Source: Salinilacustrithrix sp034522155
Lineage (GTDB): Bacteria; Actinomycetota; Acidimicrobiia; Acidimicrobiales; Salinilacustritrichaceae
NCBI GenBank assembly: GCA_034522155.1
Contig: JAXHLP010000005.1
Coordinates: 496,001-560,000 of the forward strand
Length of the DNA stretch: 64,000 bases
Reading direction: 5' to 3'
Below the pieces are notes generated by a model that worked only from the letters and a program-made list of their open reading frames with translations, did not search any database and had not been told where the DNA came from. Both the position numbers and the translations under genes were made by a program. This document shows positions 55,691 to 64,000 of the stretch, piece after piece; the first letter of the stretch is position 1, and each line of letters begins with the position of its first letter.

Positions 55691-56839
55691 ATGAACGACC
55701 ACCTGACCCCCCGCCCCGAGCACCGCTTCACGTTCGGCTTGTGGACCGTGGGCAACCCTGGTCGCGACCCGTTCGGTCACGAGGTGCGCGCCGCGCTCGA
55801 CCCGGGGGAGACCGTGCACCGTCTCGCGGAGCTCGGCGCCTACGGCGTGAACTTCCACGACGACGACCTCGTGCCACCGGGCTCGTCGGCTCAGGAGCGC
55901 GATGCCGTCGTGAAGCGCTTCCAGACCGCGCTCGACGAGACCGGCATGAAGGTACCGATGGCGACGACGAACCTGTTCTCCCGCCCCGTCTTCAAGGAAG
56001 GTGCCTTCACCGCCAACGACCCCGACGTGCGCCGCTTCGCCGTGCGCAAGACGCTCGACGCCATCGACCTCGGAGCCGAGCTCGGCGCCGGTGTGTACGT
56101 CATGTGGGGCGGCCGCGAGGGCGTCGAAGCCGATGCCGCCAAGGACGTGCGCCTGGCGCTCGACCGGTACAAGGAGGCGGTCGACCTGTGCTGCGAGCAC
56201 ATCCGCGAGCGCGGCTACGACCTGCGCATCGCGCTCGAGCCGAAGCCGAACGAGCCCCGAGGCGACCTCTTGCTGCCCACGGTGGGCCACGCGCTCGCGT
56301 TCATCGGCGAGCTGCAGTGGTCGGACATGGTGGGCCTCAACCCGGAGTTCGCCCACGAGACGATGTCCGGTCTGAGCTTCACCCACGCCGTGGCCCAGGC
56401 GATGTGGCAGGGGAAGCTGTTCCACATCGACCTCAACGCCCAGCGCATCGGCAAGTTCGATCAGGACTACCGCTTCGGCTCGGAGGGGATCCGTGATGCC
56501 TTCTACCTGGTCCGGCTGCTCGAGGACTCCGGCTGGGACGGCATGCGCCACTTCGACGCCCACGCCTACCGCACCGAGGACGCCGACGGTGTGTGGGACT
56601 TCGCACGTGGCTGCATGCGCACCTACCTGATCCTGAAGGACAAGGCCGAGCGCATGCGCGAGGACGCCGAGATCCAGGAGGCGCTGGAGGCGGCGCATGC
56701 GCATCGTCTCGCCGAGCCCACCGGAACCCTCGGGGACATCCGGTCGGTGTCGCTGGACGAGGACGCGCTGGCCGCGCAGGGCTACGGGCACGAGCGACTG
56801 GACCAGCTCGTGACCGAGCTGCTGTTGGGCGTGCGCTGA
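55691..56839 (+). CDS. xylA: Xylose isomerase
   Basis: A 382-residue isomerase (D-xylose to D-xylulose; also glucose to fructose) of the short, Streptomyces-like class. It has RFTFGLWTVG, the ring-opening His56 in VNFHDDDL, the metal ligands in IALEPKPNEPRGD (Glu), NPEFAHE and HIDLNAQ, and HFDAHAYRTED. Length fits class I enzymes (about 388). ATG 55691 with GGAG about 8 nt upstream. Its stop overlaps the xylB start by one base. Confidence 0.96.
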   Translation: MNDHLTPRPEHRFTFGLWTVGNPGRDPFGHEVRAALDPGETVHRLAELGAYGVNFHDDDLVPPGSSAQERDAVVKRFQTALDETGMKVPMATTNLFSRPVFKEGAFTANDPDVRRFAVRKTLDAIDLGAELGAGVYVMWGGREGVEADAAKDVRLALDRYKEAVDLCCEHIRERGYDLRIALEPKPNEPRGDLLLPTVGHALAFIGELQWSDMVGLNPEFAHETMSGLSFTHAVAQAMWQGKLFHIDLNAQRIGKFDQDYRFGSEGIRDAFYLVRLLEDSGWDGMRHFDAHAYRTEDADGVWDFARGCMRTYLILKDKAERMREDAEIQEALEAAHAHRLAEPTGTLGDIRSVSLDEDALAAQGYGHERLDQLVTELLLGVR

Positions 56840-58260
56840 TGCCGCTCGTCGTGGGGGTCGACTCGTCGACCTCGGCGTGCAAGGTGGAGGTGCGTGACGC
56901 CGACACCGGCACGGTCATCGCCTCCGGTCGCGCCCCGCACCCGCTGACCACGCCGCCGCGCAGCGAGCAACACCCCGCCGACTGGTGGTCCGCGTTCGAG
57001 GCGGCGTGTCAACAGGCGGGTGTGTTCGGGCCCAACCGGCCCGATGCCGTCGCGGTGGCCGGCCAGCAGCACGGGCTCGTCGTCCTCGACGACGCCGGTG
57101 AGGTGCTGCGCCCGGCGAAGTTGTGGAACGACACCGAGTCGGGACCGGATGCGGCCGAGCTCGTCGAGGCGCTGGGCGCCGAGGCCTGGGCGGAGGCGTG
57201 TGGGAGCGTCCCGGTGCCGAGCTTCACCATCACCAAGCTGCACTGGTTGCGACGGTCGGAGCCCGAGGTGTTCGCCCGGGTCGCCAAGGTCCTCCTGCCG
57301 CACGACTGGCTGACCGCCCGTCTCAGCGGTCGGTGCACGACCGACCGGGGCGATGCCTCGGGCACCGGCTGGTGGTCGCCGATCGAGGAGCGCTACCGGA
57401 CCGACCTCCTCGAGCTGGTCGACGGCAGGATGCCGTGGGACTCGATGCTGCCCGAGGTCCTCGGACCCACGGCAACGGCCGGTGAGTGGGCGGCCACGGG
57501 GGCAGTGGTGGCACCGGGCACCGGCGACAACATGGCGGCCGCGCTCGGTCTCGGCCTGCGCCCCGGCGACCTGGCCCTGAGCCTCGGGACCAGCGGCACG
57601 GCCTTCGCCGTGTCAGACCGCCCGACCACCGACCCCACGGGCACGGTCGCCGGCTTCGCCGCCGCCGACGGACGCTACCTCCCGTTGGTGTGCACGCTGA
57701 ACGCCACCAAGGCCAGCGACGCCGTCGCACGCCTCCTCGGTGTGGACCACGCCGACCTCGACCGGCTGGCTCTCGCTGCAGAACCGGGTGCCGGTGGGCT
57801 CGTTCTCGTGCCCCACCTCGACGGCGAGCGCACTCCCGACCGGCCCGACGCCACCGGCACCCTCACCGGCCTCCGCTCCGGCGTCACGCGGGAGCAGTTG
57901 GCACGAGCCGCGATCGAGGGGGTGGTGTGCAACCTCCTGGCCGGTGCCGAGCACCTCTCGGCGTGGACGGAGCAGCGCGTTTCCGGACGCGTCCTCCTCA
58001 TCGGCGGGGGTGCGCGCAGCGCTGCCTATCGCCAGGTCGTCGCCGACCTCACCGGCCGCTGCGTCCACGTCCCGGCGTCGGATGAGCTCGTCGCGCGCGG
58101 CGCAGCCATCCAGGCAGCGGCCGTGTGGGCCGGCCGTGACCTCGACGACGTCGTCGACACGTGGCGCAGCGGCGAGGACATCGTGACCGAGCCCGCGCCG
58201 GGGAGCGCAGGCGATGAGATCCGGGGCGCGTACGCCGCCGCGATGGGAGAGACGCGATGA
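56839..58260 (+). CDS. xylB: Xylulokinase
   Basis: A 473-residue FGGY-family kinase that phosphorylates D-xylulose to xylulose 5-phosphate. Motifs are LVVGVDSSTSACKVEV (phosphate-1), VAVAGQQHGLVVLD, the substrate/catalytic GTGDNMAAALGLGL, LSLGTSGTAF (phosphate-2) and VLLIGGGARSAAYRQ (adenosine). Length is normal. Overlaps xylA by one base and the GH3 gene by four bases, so it is in the middle of a tightly coupled operon. Confidence 0.94.
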   Translation: MPLVVGVDSSTSACKVEVRDADTGTVIASGRAPHPLTTPPRSEQHPADWWSAFEAACQQAGVFGPNRPDAVAVAGQQHGLVVLDDAGEVLRPAKLWNDTESGPDAAELVEALGAEAWAEACGSVPVPSFTITKLHWLRRSEPEVFARVAKVLLPHDWLTARLSGRCTTDRGDASGTGWWSPIEERYRTDLLELVDGRMPWDSMLPEVLGPTATAGEWAATGAVVAPGTGDNMAAALGLGLRPGDLALSLGTSGTAFAVSDRPTTDPTGTVAGFAAADGRYLPLVCTLNATKASDAVARLLGVDHADLDRLALAAEPGAGGLVLVPHLDGERTPDRPDATGTLTGLRSGVTREQLARAAIEGVVCNLLAGAEHLSAWTEQRVSGRVLLIGGGARSAAYRQVVADLTGRCVHVPASDELVARGAAIQAAAVWAGRDLDDVVDTWRSGEDIVTEPAPGSAGDEIRGAYAAAMGETR

Positions 58261-60446
58261 CGATCACCACCTTCGACGAGGCCCGGGCCGCGGTGCGAGA
58301 CGGCACCCCACCGGCTGCGGCCGCTGCGGAGCTGGTCGGGTCGATGACCGCCGACGAGCGGCTCTCGTGCCTCGACGGTGACACGCCGTTCTGGACGGGG
58401 CTGGAGTTCCTCGGCCGGGGCGGCTACCACCTCATGCCGTTCGATGGGGGTCGGGTCGAGCGCATCGGTCTGCCCGGCATCAGCTTCGCCGACGGCCCGC
58501 GCGGCTGCGTCGTCGGCAACGCCACCTGCTTCCCGGTGTCCATGGCGCGGGGCGCGACCTGGGACCCGGACCTCGAGGAGCGGGTGGGTGAGGCCATCGG
58601 GCGCGAGCTGCGGGCCGCGGGGGCGACCCTCACCGGCGCAGTCTGCGTCAACGTGTTGCGCCATCCGGCGTGGGGTCGAGCTCAGGAGACCTACGGCGAG
58701 GACCCCTTCCAGGTCGGCGAGCTCGGGGCCGCGTTGACCAGGGGCCTGCAGCGCCATGTGCTCGCCTGCGTCAAGCACTACGCCGTCAACTCGATGGAGA
58801 ACGCGCGCTTCCAGGTCGACATCGAGGTCGACGAGGTGGCCCTCCACGAGGTCTACCTGCCGCACTTCCGGCGCATCGTCGACGAGGGCGTGGCGTCGGT
58901 GATGACGGCGTACAACGCGGTGAACGGGGAGTGGTGCGGCCAGGACAGCCGCCTCATCACCGACGTCCTCCGCCACGAGTGGGGCTTCGAGGGCTTCGTC
59001 ATCAGCGACTTCATCTTCGGGCTCCGCGACGCCGCCCGTTCCCTGTCGGCGGGGCTCGACATCGAGATGCCGTTCCGGATGATCCGTGCCCAGCACCTGG
59101 CGTCCGCACTCGAGGCCGGCGACGTCTCGTGGGACGACGTCGACGCGGCGGTCACGCGCGTCGTGGCCACGCTCCTGCGCTTCGGCGCGGTCCTCGACGC
59201 ACCGTCGCCACCGCCCGAGGTGCTCGGCTCTGCCGAGCACCGGGCGCTCGCTCGCGAGGTCGCCGCCCGCTCTGTGGTCCTCCTGCGCAATGAGCCGGTG
59301 GACGGCACGCCCGTCCTGCCGCTGGACCCAGGCACCCCGGTCGCGGTGGTCGGCCGCCTCGCCGACCAGGTCAACCTCGGCGACGGCGGCTCCAGCGATG
59401 TCTGGGACCTCGAGTGCCGCCCGGTGCTCGACGGACTGCGCGACCGGCTCGCGCACGTGGTCCACGACGACGGCGCCGACGTCGACCGGGCGGCCGGGCT
59501 CGCCGCCGAAGCCGAGGTCGCCGTCGTGGTGGTCGGGTACACCGAGGTCGACGAGGGCGAGTACATCGGTGACACCGATCCCGCCCTCGCTTCGCTCTTC
59601 CCACCGGGAGACGACCCCGACGAGGTCGCCCGGTTCGAGGAGGCTCTCGCCCAGCAGTCCGCCACCACGCGCCCACCGCGCCTGGCCGACCGTTCCGCGG
59701 GGTTCAGCGTGGGCGGCGATCGCCGGTCGCTCCGTCTCCTCGACGACGACGCCGTGCTCGTTCGGGCCGTCGCCGCCACGAACCCGCGCACCGTCGTCGT
59801 GGTCCAGTCCGGCAGCGCGGTGGTCATGACCGACTGGCTCGCCGAGGTCGCCGCGGTCGTGCAGGCCTGGTACGGCGGTGCGCAGGCCGGACCGGGTCTG
59901 GCCGACGTGCTGCTCGGGGCGGTCGTGCCCTCGGGTCGCCTGCCGTTCTCCGTCCCCGCCGACGAAGCGGATCTCCCCGTCTTCGATCGGGACGCCACCT
60001 CGTTTCGCTACGACCGTTGGCACGGCTGGTGGCACCTCCGGCACTGCGGCCACACGCCCGCGTTCCCCTTCGGGTTCGGCTTGAGTTACACGACCTTCAG
60101 CCTCGAGCAGGTCGACGTCCGCCGGGAGGGCGACGCTGTCGTCGCCACGGGCGTCGTGCGCAACACCGGCGATCGTGACGGAGCGGACGTGGTTCAGCTG
60201 TATGCCGAGCTGCCGCAGGGGGACCGCCCCGACCGGCTCGTCGGCTTCGCTCGGGTCGAGGTCCCCGCCGGTGATACCGGCGAATTCACCGTACAGGTGC
60301 CGCTGGAGTGCCTTGCCACCCGCGACGCAGGAAGCAACACGTGGAGACCGCCGCTGGGCGCCCACACGTTCACCGTCGGCCGCGATGCCGCCGATCCCGG
60401 CCACACCACGACCCTCGAGCTGGAAGGAGACCACCTTGGTCGCTGA
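58257..60446 (+). CDS. Glycoside hydrolase family 3 (probable beta-xylosidase/beta-glucosidase)
   Basis: A 729-residue cytoplasmic GH3 enzyme: TIM-barrel with VKHYAVNSMENARF and the nucleophile Asp251 in FVISDFIFGLRDAA, then the alpha/beta sandwich and a fibronectin-III-like C-terminal domain starting near FPFGFGLSYTTFSLEQV. No signal peptide, so the substrate must be imported. Between xylB and a GH31 alpha-xylosidase a beta-xylosidase role is the best guess; GH3 motifs alone cannot separate it from beta-glucosidase. Start overlaps the xylB stop (ATGA). Confidence 0.85.
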   Translation: MTITTFDEARAAVRDGTPPAAAAAELVGSMTADERLSCLDGDTPFWTGLEFLGRGGYHLMPFDGGRVERIGLPGISFADGPRGCVVGNATCFPVSMARGATWDPDLEERVGEAIGRELRAAGATLTGAVCVNVLRHPAWGRAQETYGEDPFQVGELGAALTRGLQRHVLACVKHYAVNSMENARFQVDIEVDEVALHEVYLPHFRRIVDEGVASVMTAYNAVNGEWCGQDSRLITDVLRHEWGFEGFVISDFIFGLRDAARSLSAGLDIEMPFRMIRAQHLASALEAGDVSWDDVDAAVTRVVATLLRFGAVLDAPSPPPEVLGSAEHRALAREVAARSVVLLRNEPVDGTPVLPLDPGTPVAVVGRLADQVNLGDGGSSDVWDLECRPVLDGLRDRLAHVVHDDGADVDRAAGLAAEAEVAVVVVGYTEVDEGEYIGDTDPALASLFPPGDDPDEVARFEEALAQQSATTRPPRLADRSAGFSVGGDRRSLRLLDDDAVLVRAVAATNPRTVVVVQSGSAVVMTDWLAEVAAVVQAWYGGAQAGPGLADVLLGAVVPSGRLPFSVPADEADLPVFDRDATSFRYDRWHGWWHLRHCGHTPAFPFGFGLSYTTFSLEQVDVRREGDAVVATGVVRNTGDRDGADVVQLYAELPQGDRPDRLVGFARVEVPAGDTGEFTVQVPLECLATRDAGSNTWRPPLGAHTFTVGRDAADPGHTTTLELEGDHLGR
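60422..60429 (+). promoter_or_regulatory. Strong ribosome-binding site GGAAGGAG selecting a TTG start
   Basis: GGAAGGAG is six bases before TTG 60436, inside the end of the GH3 gene. The upstream in-frame segment back to 60175 has no start signal and is not GH31-like, so the TTG is taken as the start. Confidence 0.6.
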
Positions 60447-62718
60447 AGCCGTCACCGGCGCACCCGATGTCGAGCACCTGCACACCCGCGCCATCGACGA
60501 CCGGTCGATCATGCGCGGCTTCGTTCGTTCGGCCGACATCCGGGACGCCTCCCCCGAAGGCCTCACGCTGCGCACCGCCGACTCGTGGTCCACCGGCTTC
60601 ACCGAGTGGAAGGGAACCGAGCCGGCCGAGCCGGAGCAGACCACCGGTGCGCTGTGCATCGAGGTGATCAGCGACGACGTCGTGCGGATCCGCTACGTGC
60701 CCGACGCCGCCGACGTGGAGGTGGGCGAGCGCGACCTCGGGATCGTCGTCGGGACGCCGCCATCGGCCACCGACGTCCAGACCGAGGGCACCACGATCCG
60801 GACACCAGCGATGGTGGTCGATGTCGACCTCCAGCCGTTCTCGATCGGGATCTCGTCCGCCGACGGCGTCGAGCGGTGCCGCATCGGCGGCCGCGAGAAG
60901 AACATGTTCGGGATGTGGGACACCCATGCCACCGGTGTGTCGCGCACCGCCGACGGTCGGGTCCCCCTCGCGACGGAGACCTACTCCCTTCGCCCCGGTG
61001 AGGCCGTCTTCGGCTTCGGTGAGCAGTTCGGGCGCCTCAACAAGGTCGGCCAGACCATCGACGTCAACATGGTCGAGGCGGTCGGTACCACCACGCCGCG
61101 GGCGTACAAGAACATCCCGTTCTTCTGGACCACCGGCGGCTACGGCGTCTTCTGGAACACCACCGGACGCATGACCGCCTGGGTCGGCAGCCGCGGCGCC
61201 GCCGACGTGCAGCTCGCCGCCGAGGACGACCAGCTCGACACGTACGTGTTCGTCGGCGACCCCAAGACCATCCTCGACCGGTACACCACCCTCACCGGCA
61301 AGGCGCACGTGCCGCCGGACTGGACCTTCGGCTGGTGGCAGTCGAAGATCAGCTACAAGGCCGCCGACGAGATCCTGGATGTCGTGCGCCGGCACCGCGA
61401 CGCCGACCTGCCGATGGACGTGGTCCACCTCGACACGTTCTGGTTCCGGGAGGACTGGCGCAACGACCTCACCTTCTCCGAGGAGCGCTTCCCCGACCCG
61501 GCGGGGTTCCTCGCCGAGCTCCGCGAGATGGGCGTGCACACGTGCCTCTGGCAGCTCCCCTACATCCCCGAGGGCTCGCCGCTGTTCGACGAGCTCGCCG
61601 ATGTCGGCGCCTTCGTCACCCACGAGGACGGCAGCCTCTACGACGTCCACATCTGCTACACGCCCGGCTTCGATGGCCAGGTCGGCATCATCGACTTCAC
61701 CAACCCCGCAGGTGTCGAAATCTACGGCCGGTGGATCCGCCAACTGCACGAGCTCGGCGTCGCGGCCATCAAGGTCGACTTCGGTGAGCAGGCTCCTCTC
61801 GACGGCGTCTACCACGACGGCATCCCGGGGTCGCTGCAGCACAACCGGTACCCGCTGCTCTACAACAAGACGATCGCCGAGGCGACGCACGAGGCGACCG
61901 GCGACTGGATCATCTGGGCCCGGTCGGCATGGTCCGGCAGCCAGCGGTACCCGCTCCACTGGGGCGGCGACTCCAGCCCCAACTGGGAAAATCTCGGACC
62001 GCAGTTCGCGGCCGGGCTGTCGCTGGGCCTTTCCGGCTTCTCGTTCTGGAGCCAGGACATCGGCGGCTTTCTCGCCGAGACCGGCGGCGACCTCCTGGTG
62101 CGCTGGATCCAGGCCGGGCTGTTCGTGTCCCACGCCCGCATCCACGGCGTCGGCAATCGCGAGCTGGTCGACCACGGCGGCGACGTGCTCGAGGTCGGCC
62201 GCCAGTTCCTGCACCTGCGCTACCAGCTCCTGCCGTACCTGCTCGGCGAAGCGCGGCGCAGCGCCGCCGCCGGGCTGCCGATGATGCGCGCCCTGGTCGT
62301 CGAGTTCCCGGACGACCCCACCACCTGGAACATCGACGACCAGTGGCTGCTCGGCGAGCACCTCCTGGTGGCGCCGATCCTCGACCGGTCCGGGCGCCGG
62401 AGGGCCTATCTGCCGGCCGGCCGCTGGGAGGACTGGTGGACCGGTGAAATCGTCGACGGTGGCCGATGGGTCACCATCGAGTCCGGGCTCGACCGGATGC
62501 CGCTGTGGATCCGCGACGGTGGCGCCATCGCATTGGGGCCGGTGCTGCACCACGTCGGCGAGCGCCCGGTTGGGACGGTCACCGTCCGCGCCGTGCCGCC
62601 GACCGACGACCGACCCGTCGAGGGCACCTTCGTCGCCGACGAGGAGGTGGTCTGGAGGTGGGGCCCCGACGGCCTGGAGCTCGATCCGCGGGTGGACGCA
62701 GAGATCCAGCAACGCTGA
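60436..62718 (+). CDS. Glycoside hydrolase family 31 alpha-xylosidase
   Basis: A 760-residue enzyme of the YicI type. An N-terminal beta-sandwich with FGFGEQFGRLNKVGQTIDV and NIPFFWTTGGYGVFWN leads to the catalytic barrel: FGWWQSKISYK, the nucleophile Asp448 in AIKVDFGEQAPLDG and the probable acid/base Asp512 in HWGGDSSPNW. KVDFGE corresponds to the YicI KTDFGER motif, which marks alpha-xylosidases. Releases xylose from xyloglucan fragments or isoprimeverose. No signal peptide. TTG start with a strong Shine-Dalgarno, overlapping the GH3 stop by 11 nt. Confidence 0.88.
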   Translation: MVAEAVTGAPDVEHLHTRAIDDRSIMRGFVRSADIRDASPEGLTLRTADSWSTGFTEWKGTEPAEPEQTTGALCIEVISDDVVRIRYVPDAADVEVGERDLGIVVGTPPSATDVQTEGTTIRTPAMVVDVDLQPFSIGISSADGVERCRIGGREKNMFGMWDTHATGVSRTADGRVPLATETYSLRPGEAVFGFGEQFGRLNKVGQTIDVNMVEAVGTTTPRAYKNIPFFWTTGGYGVFWNTTGRMTAWVGSRGAADVQLAAEDDQLDTYVFVGDPKTILDRYTTLTGKAHVPPDWTFGWWQSKISYKAADEILDVVRRHRDADLPMDVVHLDTFWFREDWRNDLTFSEERFPDPAGFLAELREMGVHTCLWQLPYIPEGSPLFDELADVGAFVTHEDGSLYDVHICYTPGFDGQVGIIDFTNPAGVEIYGRWIRQLHELGVAAIKVDFGEQAPLDGVYHDGIPGSLQHNRYPLLYNKTIAEATHEATGDWIIWARSAWSGSQRYPLHWGGDSSPNWENLGPQFAAGLSLGLSGFSFWSQDIGGFLAETGGDLLVRWIQAGLFVSHARIHGVGNRELVDHGGDVLEVGRQFLHLRYQLLPYLLGEARRSAAAGLPMMRALVVEFPDDPTTWNIDDQWLLGEHLLVAPILDRSGRRRAYLPAGRWEDWWTGEIVDGGRWVTIESGLDRMPLWIRDGGAIALGPVLHHVGERPVGTVTVRAVPPTDDRPVEGTFVADEEVVWRWGPDGLELDPRVDAEIQQR

Positions 62719-62765
62719 CCGAGCCTCCCAGCGAGCGACTCGCGCGCAAGGCGGGCTGACGCCAT

Positions 62766-62778
62766 CCGGAGTTTCCGG
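62766..62778 (+). terminator. Small hairpin after the xylose operon
   Basis: CCGGA-GTT-TCCGG (62766-62778), 48 nt after the alpha-xylosidase stop and 7 nt before the next -10. Weak, but the only stem in the gap. Confidence 0.3.
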
Positions 62779-62785
62779 CGGCGGG

Positions 62786-62801
62786 TAGCTTTGCGCAAAG
62801 C
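62786..62801 (+). promoter_or_regulatory. -10 TAGCTT overlapped by perfect palindrome GCTTTGCGCAAAGC
   Basis: The palindrome (62788-62801) covers the last four bases of the -10 (62786-62791) and the expected transcription start. It contains TTGC..GCAA half-sites like those bound by MarR-family dimers; a MarR-type gene ends the same cluster. The cupin ATG follows 13 nt later with TTGAGGA as Shine-Dalgarno. Confidence 0.5.
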
Positions 62802-62813
62802 CATCGTTGAGGA

Positions 62814-63314
62814 ATGGTCGCGGAGGACGAGAGCCCGAAGGTCCAGGGTCGCGAGCCGGTGTTCCGGCACCTCGACGACTCGGACGTGCCGTGGCAGCAG
62901 GTGAAGCGCCAGCGCAACGCCGACGGCACCGAGGCGTCGGTGTTGGAGAAGTGGCTGGCGTTCTCGCCCGACCCCCAGTACCTCTCGCTCTACGCCCGTT
63001 ACGACCCGGGGATGATCGTCCGCCGGCACGGCCACTACAGCCCCCACGTCGTCTTCGTCCTCGACGGCGAGCTCGAGGTCGGCGACGTCCGTTGCCCGCC
63101 CGGCACCCACATCGAGCTGCCGAAGATCATCTCGGTCGACGACCACATCGTCGAACCCCGGGAGCTGTGGTGGGAGGCCCTGCCGCCCGGCGTCCGTGAG
63201 CGCGGCCCGCGCGTGGTGCGGGAGAAGGTGCGCCTCGAGTTCAAGGGCGGCCACTACGGCTTCGAGCGGGACGCGTCTGGGGCTGCGTGTTCGACGACCA
63301 GCACGGCCTCGTGA
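62814..63314 (+). CDS. Cupin domain fused to the N-terminus of an amidohydrolase, then frameshifted
   Basis: A 166-residue chimeric frame. Residues 1-101 are a cupin with the metal motif region PGMIVRRHGHYSPHVVFVLDGE and CPPGTHIEL. From residue 102 the sequence becomes PKIISVDDHIVEPRELWWEAL ending at GFERDASGA, which is the usual N-terminus of an amidohydrolase-2 (metal-dependent hydrolase) protein; its expected ATG appears replaced by CTG at 63117. The last 11 residues are out of frame with the continuing hydrolase. The cupin may still fold; the remainder is probably non-functional. Confidence 0.6.
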   Translation: MVAEDESPKVQGREPVFRHLDDSDVPWQQVKRQRNADGTEASVLEKWLAFSPDPQYLSLYARYDPGMIVRRHGHYSPHVVFVLDGELEVGDVRCPPGTHIELPKIISVDDHIVEPRELWWEALPPGVRERGPRVVREKVRLEFKGGHYGFERDASGAACSTTSTAS

Positions 63315-63475
63315 GCCGCGACTACCCCCACACCGACGGCACCTGGCCCGAGTCCCGCGCCGTGGCGCACCGCTTGTGCGCCGGCGCCGGCATGGACGTG
63401 GAGGAGTGCCGGGCGTTCCTCAGGGGCAACGCCGTCCGCTGCTACGGCTTGGGTCGGTTCGGCATCACGGCGTGA
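63118..63475 (+). pseudogene. Collapsed amidohydrolase gene (N- and C-terminal ends only)
   Basis: In one frame (63118-about 63275) the N-terminal SVDDHIVEP...RGPRVV piece, then after a shift a second frame (about 63278-63475) with WGCVFDDQHGLVS, DYPHTDGTWPES and FLRGNAVRCYGLG, the known C-terminal end of amidohydrolase-2 proteins. The catalytic middle of about 250 residues is gone and the segment between HGL and DYPH is also shortened. It lies between the cupin and the MarR start, whose GTG overlaps its TGA, so the original order was cupin, hydrolase, MarR. Confidence 0.7.
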
Positions 63476-63939
63476 ACCCGTCCGCCCCCGATGACGGGCT
63501 GCTCGGGGCCATCGTCCGCCTCGACCTGTCGGTGACCCGGGTCCTCGACGAGATCGCCGGGCGCGCCGGCCTCGCCTTCGCCGACTGCCTCGTCCTCGGC
63601 GTCGTGCGGCGCGCCCCCGGTCGTCGCAGCTCACCCACCGCCATCGCCGAGGTCCTCGGCCGCACCACCGGCGGCATGTCGCTGACCCTCGACCGGCTCG
63701 AGACCGACGGCTGGCTCCGCCGGTCGCGAGATCCCGACGACGGTCGCCGGGTCGTCGTCGAACTGACGCAGCGAGGGCTCCGCGTGGCAACACGCGTCAA
63801 CCGGGAGCTGCACGCCTGGGAGTCGTCCCTCGACCTCCCCCGGCCACCTGCGGACGTGGTGGCGGTGCTCGACGCGGTCACCGAGGTGATCGACCGCCGA
63901 CAAGCCGAAGATCTCGACGCCCTGTCACGCCTGGCGTGA
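63472..63939 (+). CDS. MarR-family transcriptional regulator
   Basis: A 155-residue winged-helix protein. The helix-turn-helix is SPTAIAEVLGRTTGGMSLTLDRLE and the wing WLRRSRDPDDGRRVVVELTQRG, both characteristic of MarR; long helices at both ends would dimerise. GTG start overlaps the amidohydrolase remnant stop (GTGA). Likely represses its own operon from the palindrome at 62788-62801; the ligand may have been a substrate of the lost hydrolase. After its stop to base 64000 nothing is recognised beyond a G+C-rich stem-like patch. Confidence 0.82.
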   Translation: MNPSAPDDGLLGAIVRLDLSVTRVLDEIAGRAGLAFADCLVLGVVRRAPGRRSSPTAIAEVLGRTTGGMSLTLDRLETDGWLRRSRDPDDGRRVVVELTQRGLRVATRVNRELHAWESSLDLPRPPADVVAVLDAVTEVIDRRQAEDLDALSRLA

Positions 63940-64000
63940 CTGGCTGTCGGGTTGGCCGATTCGGGGCGCCCTCGGCGCAACCGCCAGACGCGTAGATCGC

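Overview
The window is about 70% G+C by eye, densely coded, and reads as chromosome of a free-living actinobacterium, most likely class Acidimicrobiia (inference). Actinobacterial markers are DUF3499 and DUF5719 proteins, a cysteine-poor Trm112-like protein beside a phosphomannomutase and a degenerate SIS isomerase, an F420/deazaflavin-type nitroreductase, threonine-rich linkers in surface proteins and many apparently leaderless GTG/ATG starts. No rRNA, tRNA, transposase, prophage or CRISPR array was recognised.

Layout. 1-2.2 kb (minus): GDP-deoxysugar genes (glycosyltransferase, rmd-like reductase, start of gmd). 2.3-20.2 kb: an envelope-glycan and housekeeping block: GT2 membrane glycosyltransferase, DUF5719, thioredoxin-like protein, ftsH, DUF3499, CPBP protease, GT-C-like membrane protein, GtrA-GT2 fusion, phosphomannomutase, Trm112-like, SIS isomerase-like, ahcY. 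20.3-25.9 kb: ECF sigma/anti-sigma-like pair, ComF, orphan NarL-type regulator, and an acyltransferase-3/SGNH operon. 26-35.8 kb: secA, prfB, ftsEX, and a heterodimeric ABC exporter. 36-46 kb: enoyl-CoA hydratase, nudC, MFS, TrmH methyltransferase, a second acyltransferase-SGNH protein, aconitase, acyl-CoA dehydrogenase. 45.9-54.4 kb: an oxygenase-like protein, a lipoprotein hydrolase, an unknown protein with a truncated duplicate, a cupredoxin-multicopper oxidase, a second acyl-CoA dehydrogenase, a nitroreductase and an EEP phosphatase. 54.5-62.7 kb: a compact xylose/xyloside operon (ROK repressor, xylA, xylB, GH3, GH31). 62.8-63.9 kb: a cupin fused to a collapsed amidohydrolase, followed by a MarR regulator.

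How it works together. The first 20 kb would supply GDP-mannose-derived nucleotide sugars and polyprenol-linked mannose, and transfer them at the membrane. The xylose operon has cytoplasmic alpha- and beta-xylosidases feeding isomerase and kinase, under one promoter wrapped in an inverted repeat. The fatty-acid genes are scattered.

The most notable signals are: (i) a chimeric cupin-amidohydrolase remnant whose promoter overlaps a perfect 14-bp palindrome and whose last gene is a MarR regulator; (ii) two DosR/DevR-like boxes 22 bp apart upstream of the copper oxidase; (iii) a truncated duplicate of an unknown gene abutting that oxidase; (iv) an 8-codon leaderless mini-ORF that overlaps the start of an acyltransferase; (v) a recurrent TANNNT-(6-10 nt)-RTG start architecture. 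No single large unknown system (defence island or secondary-metabolite cluster) was seen.
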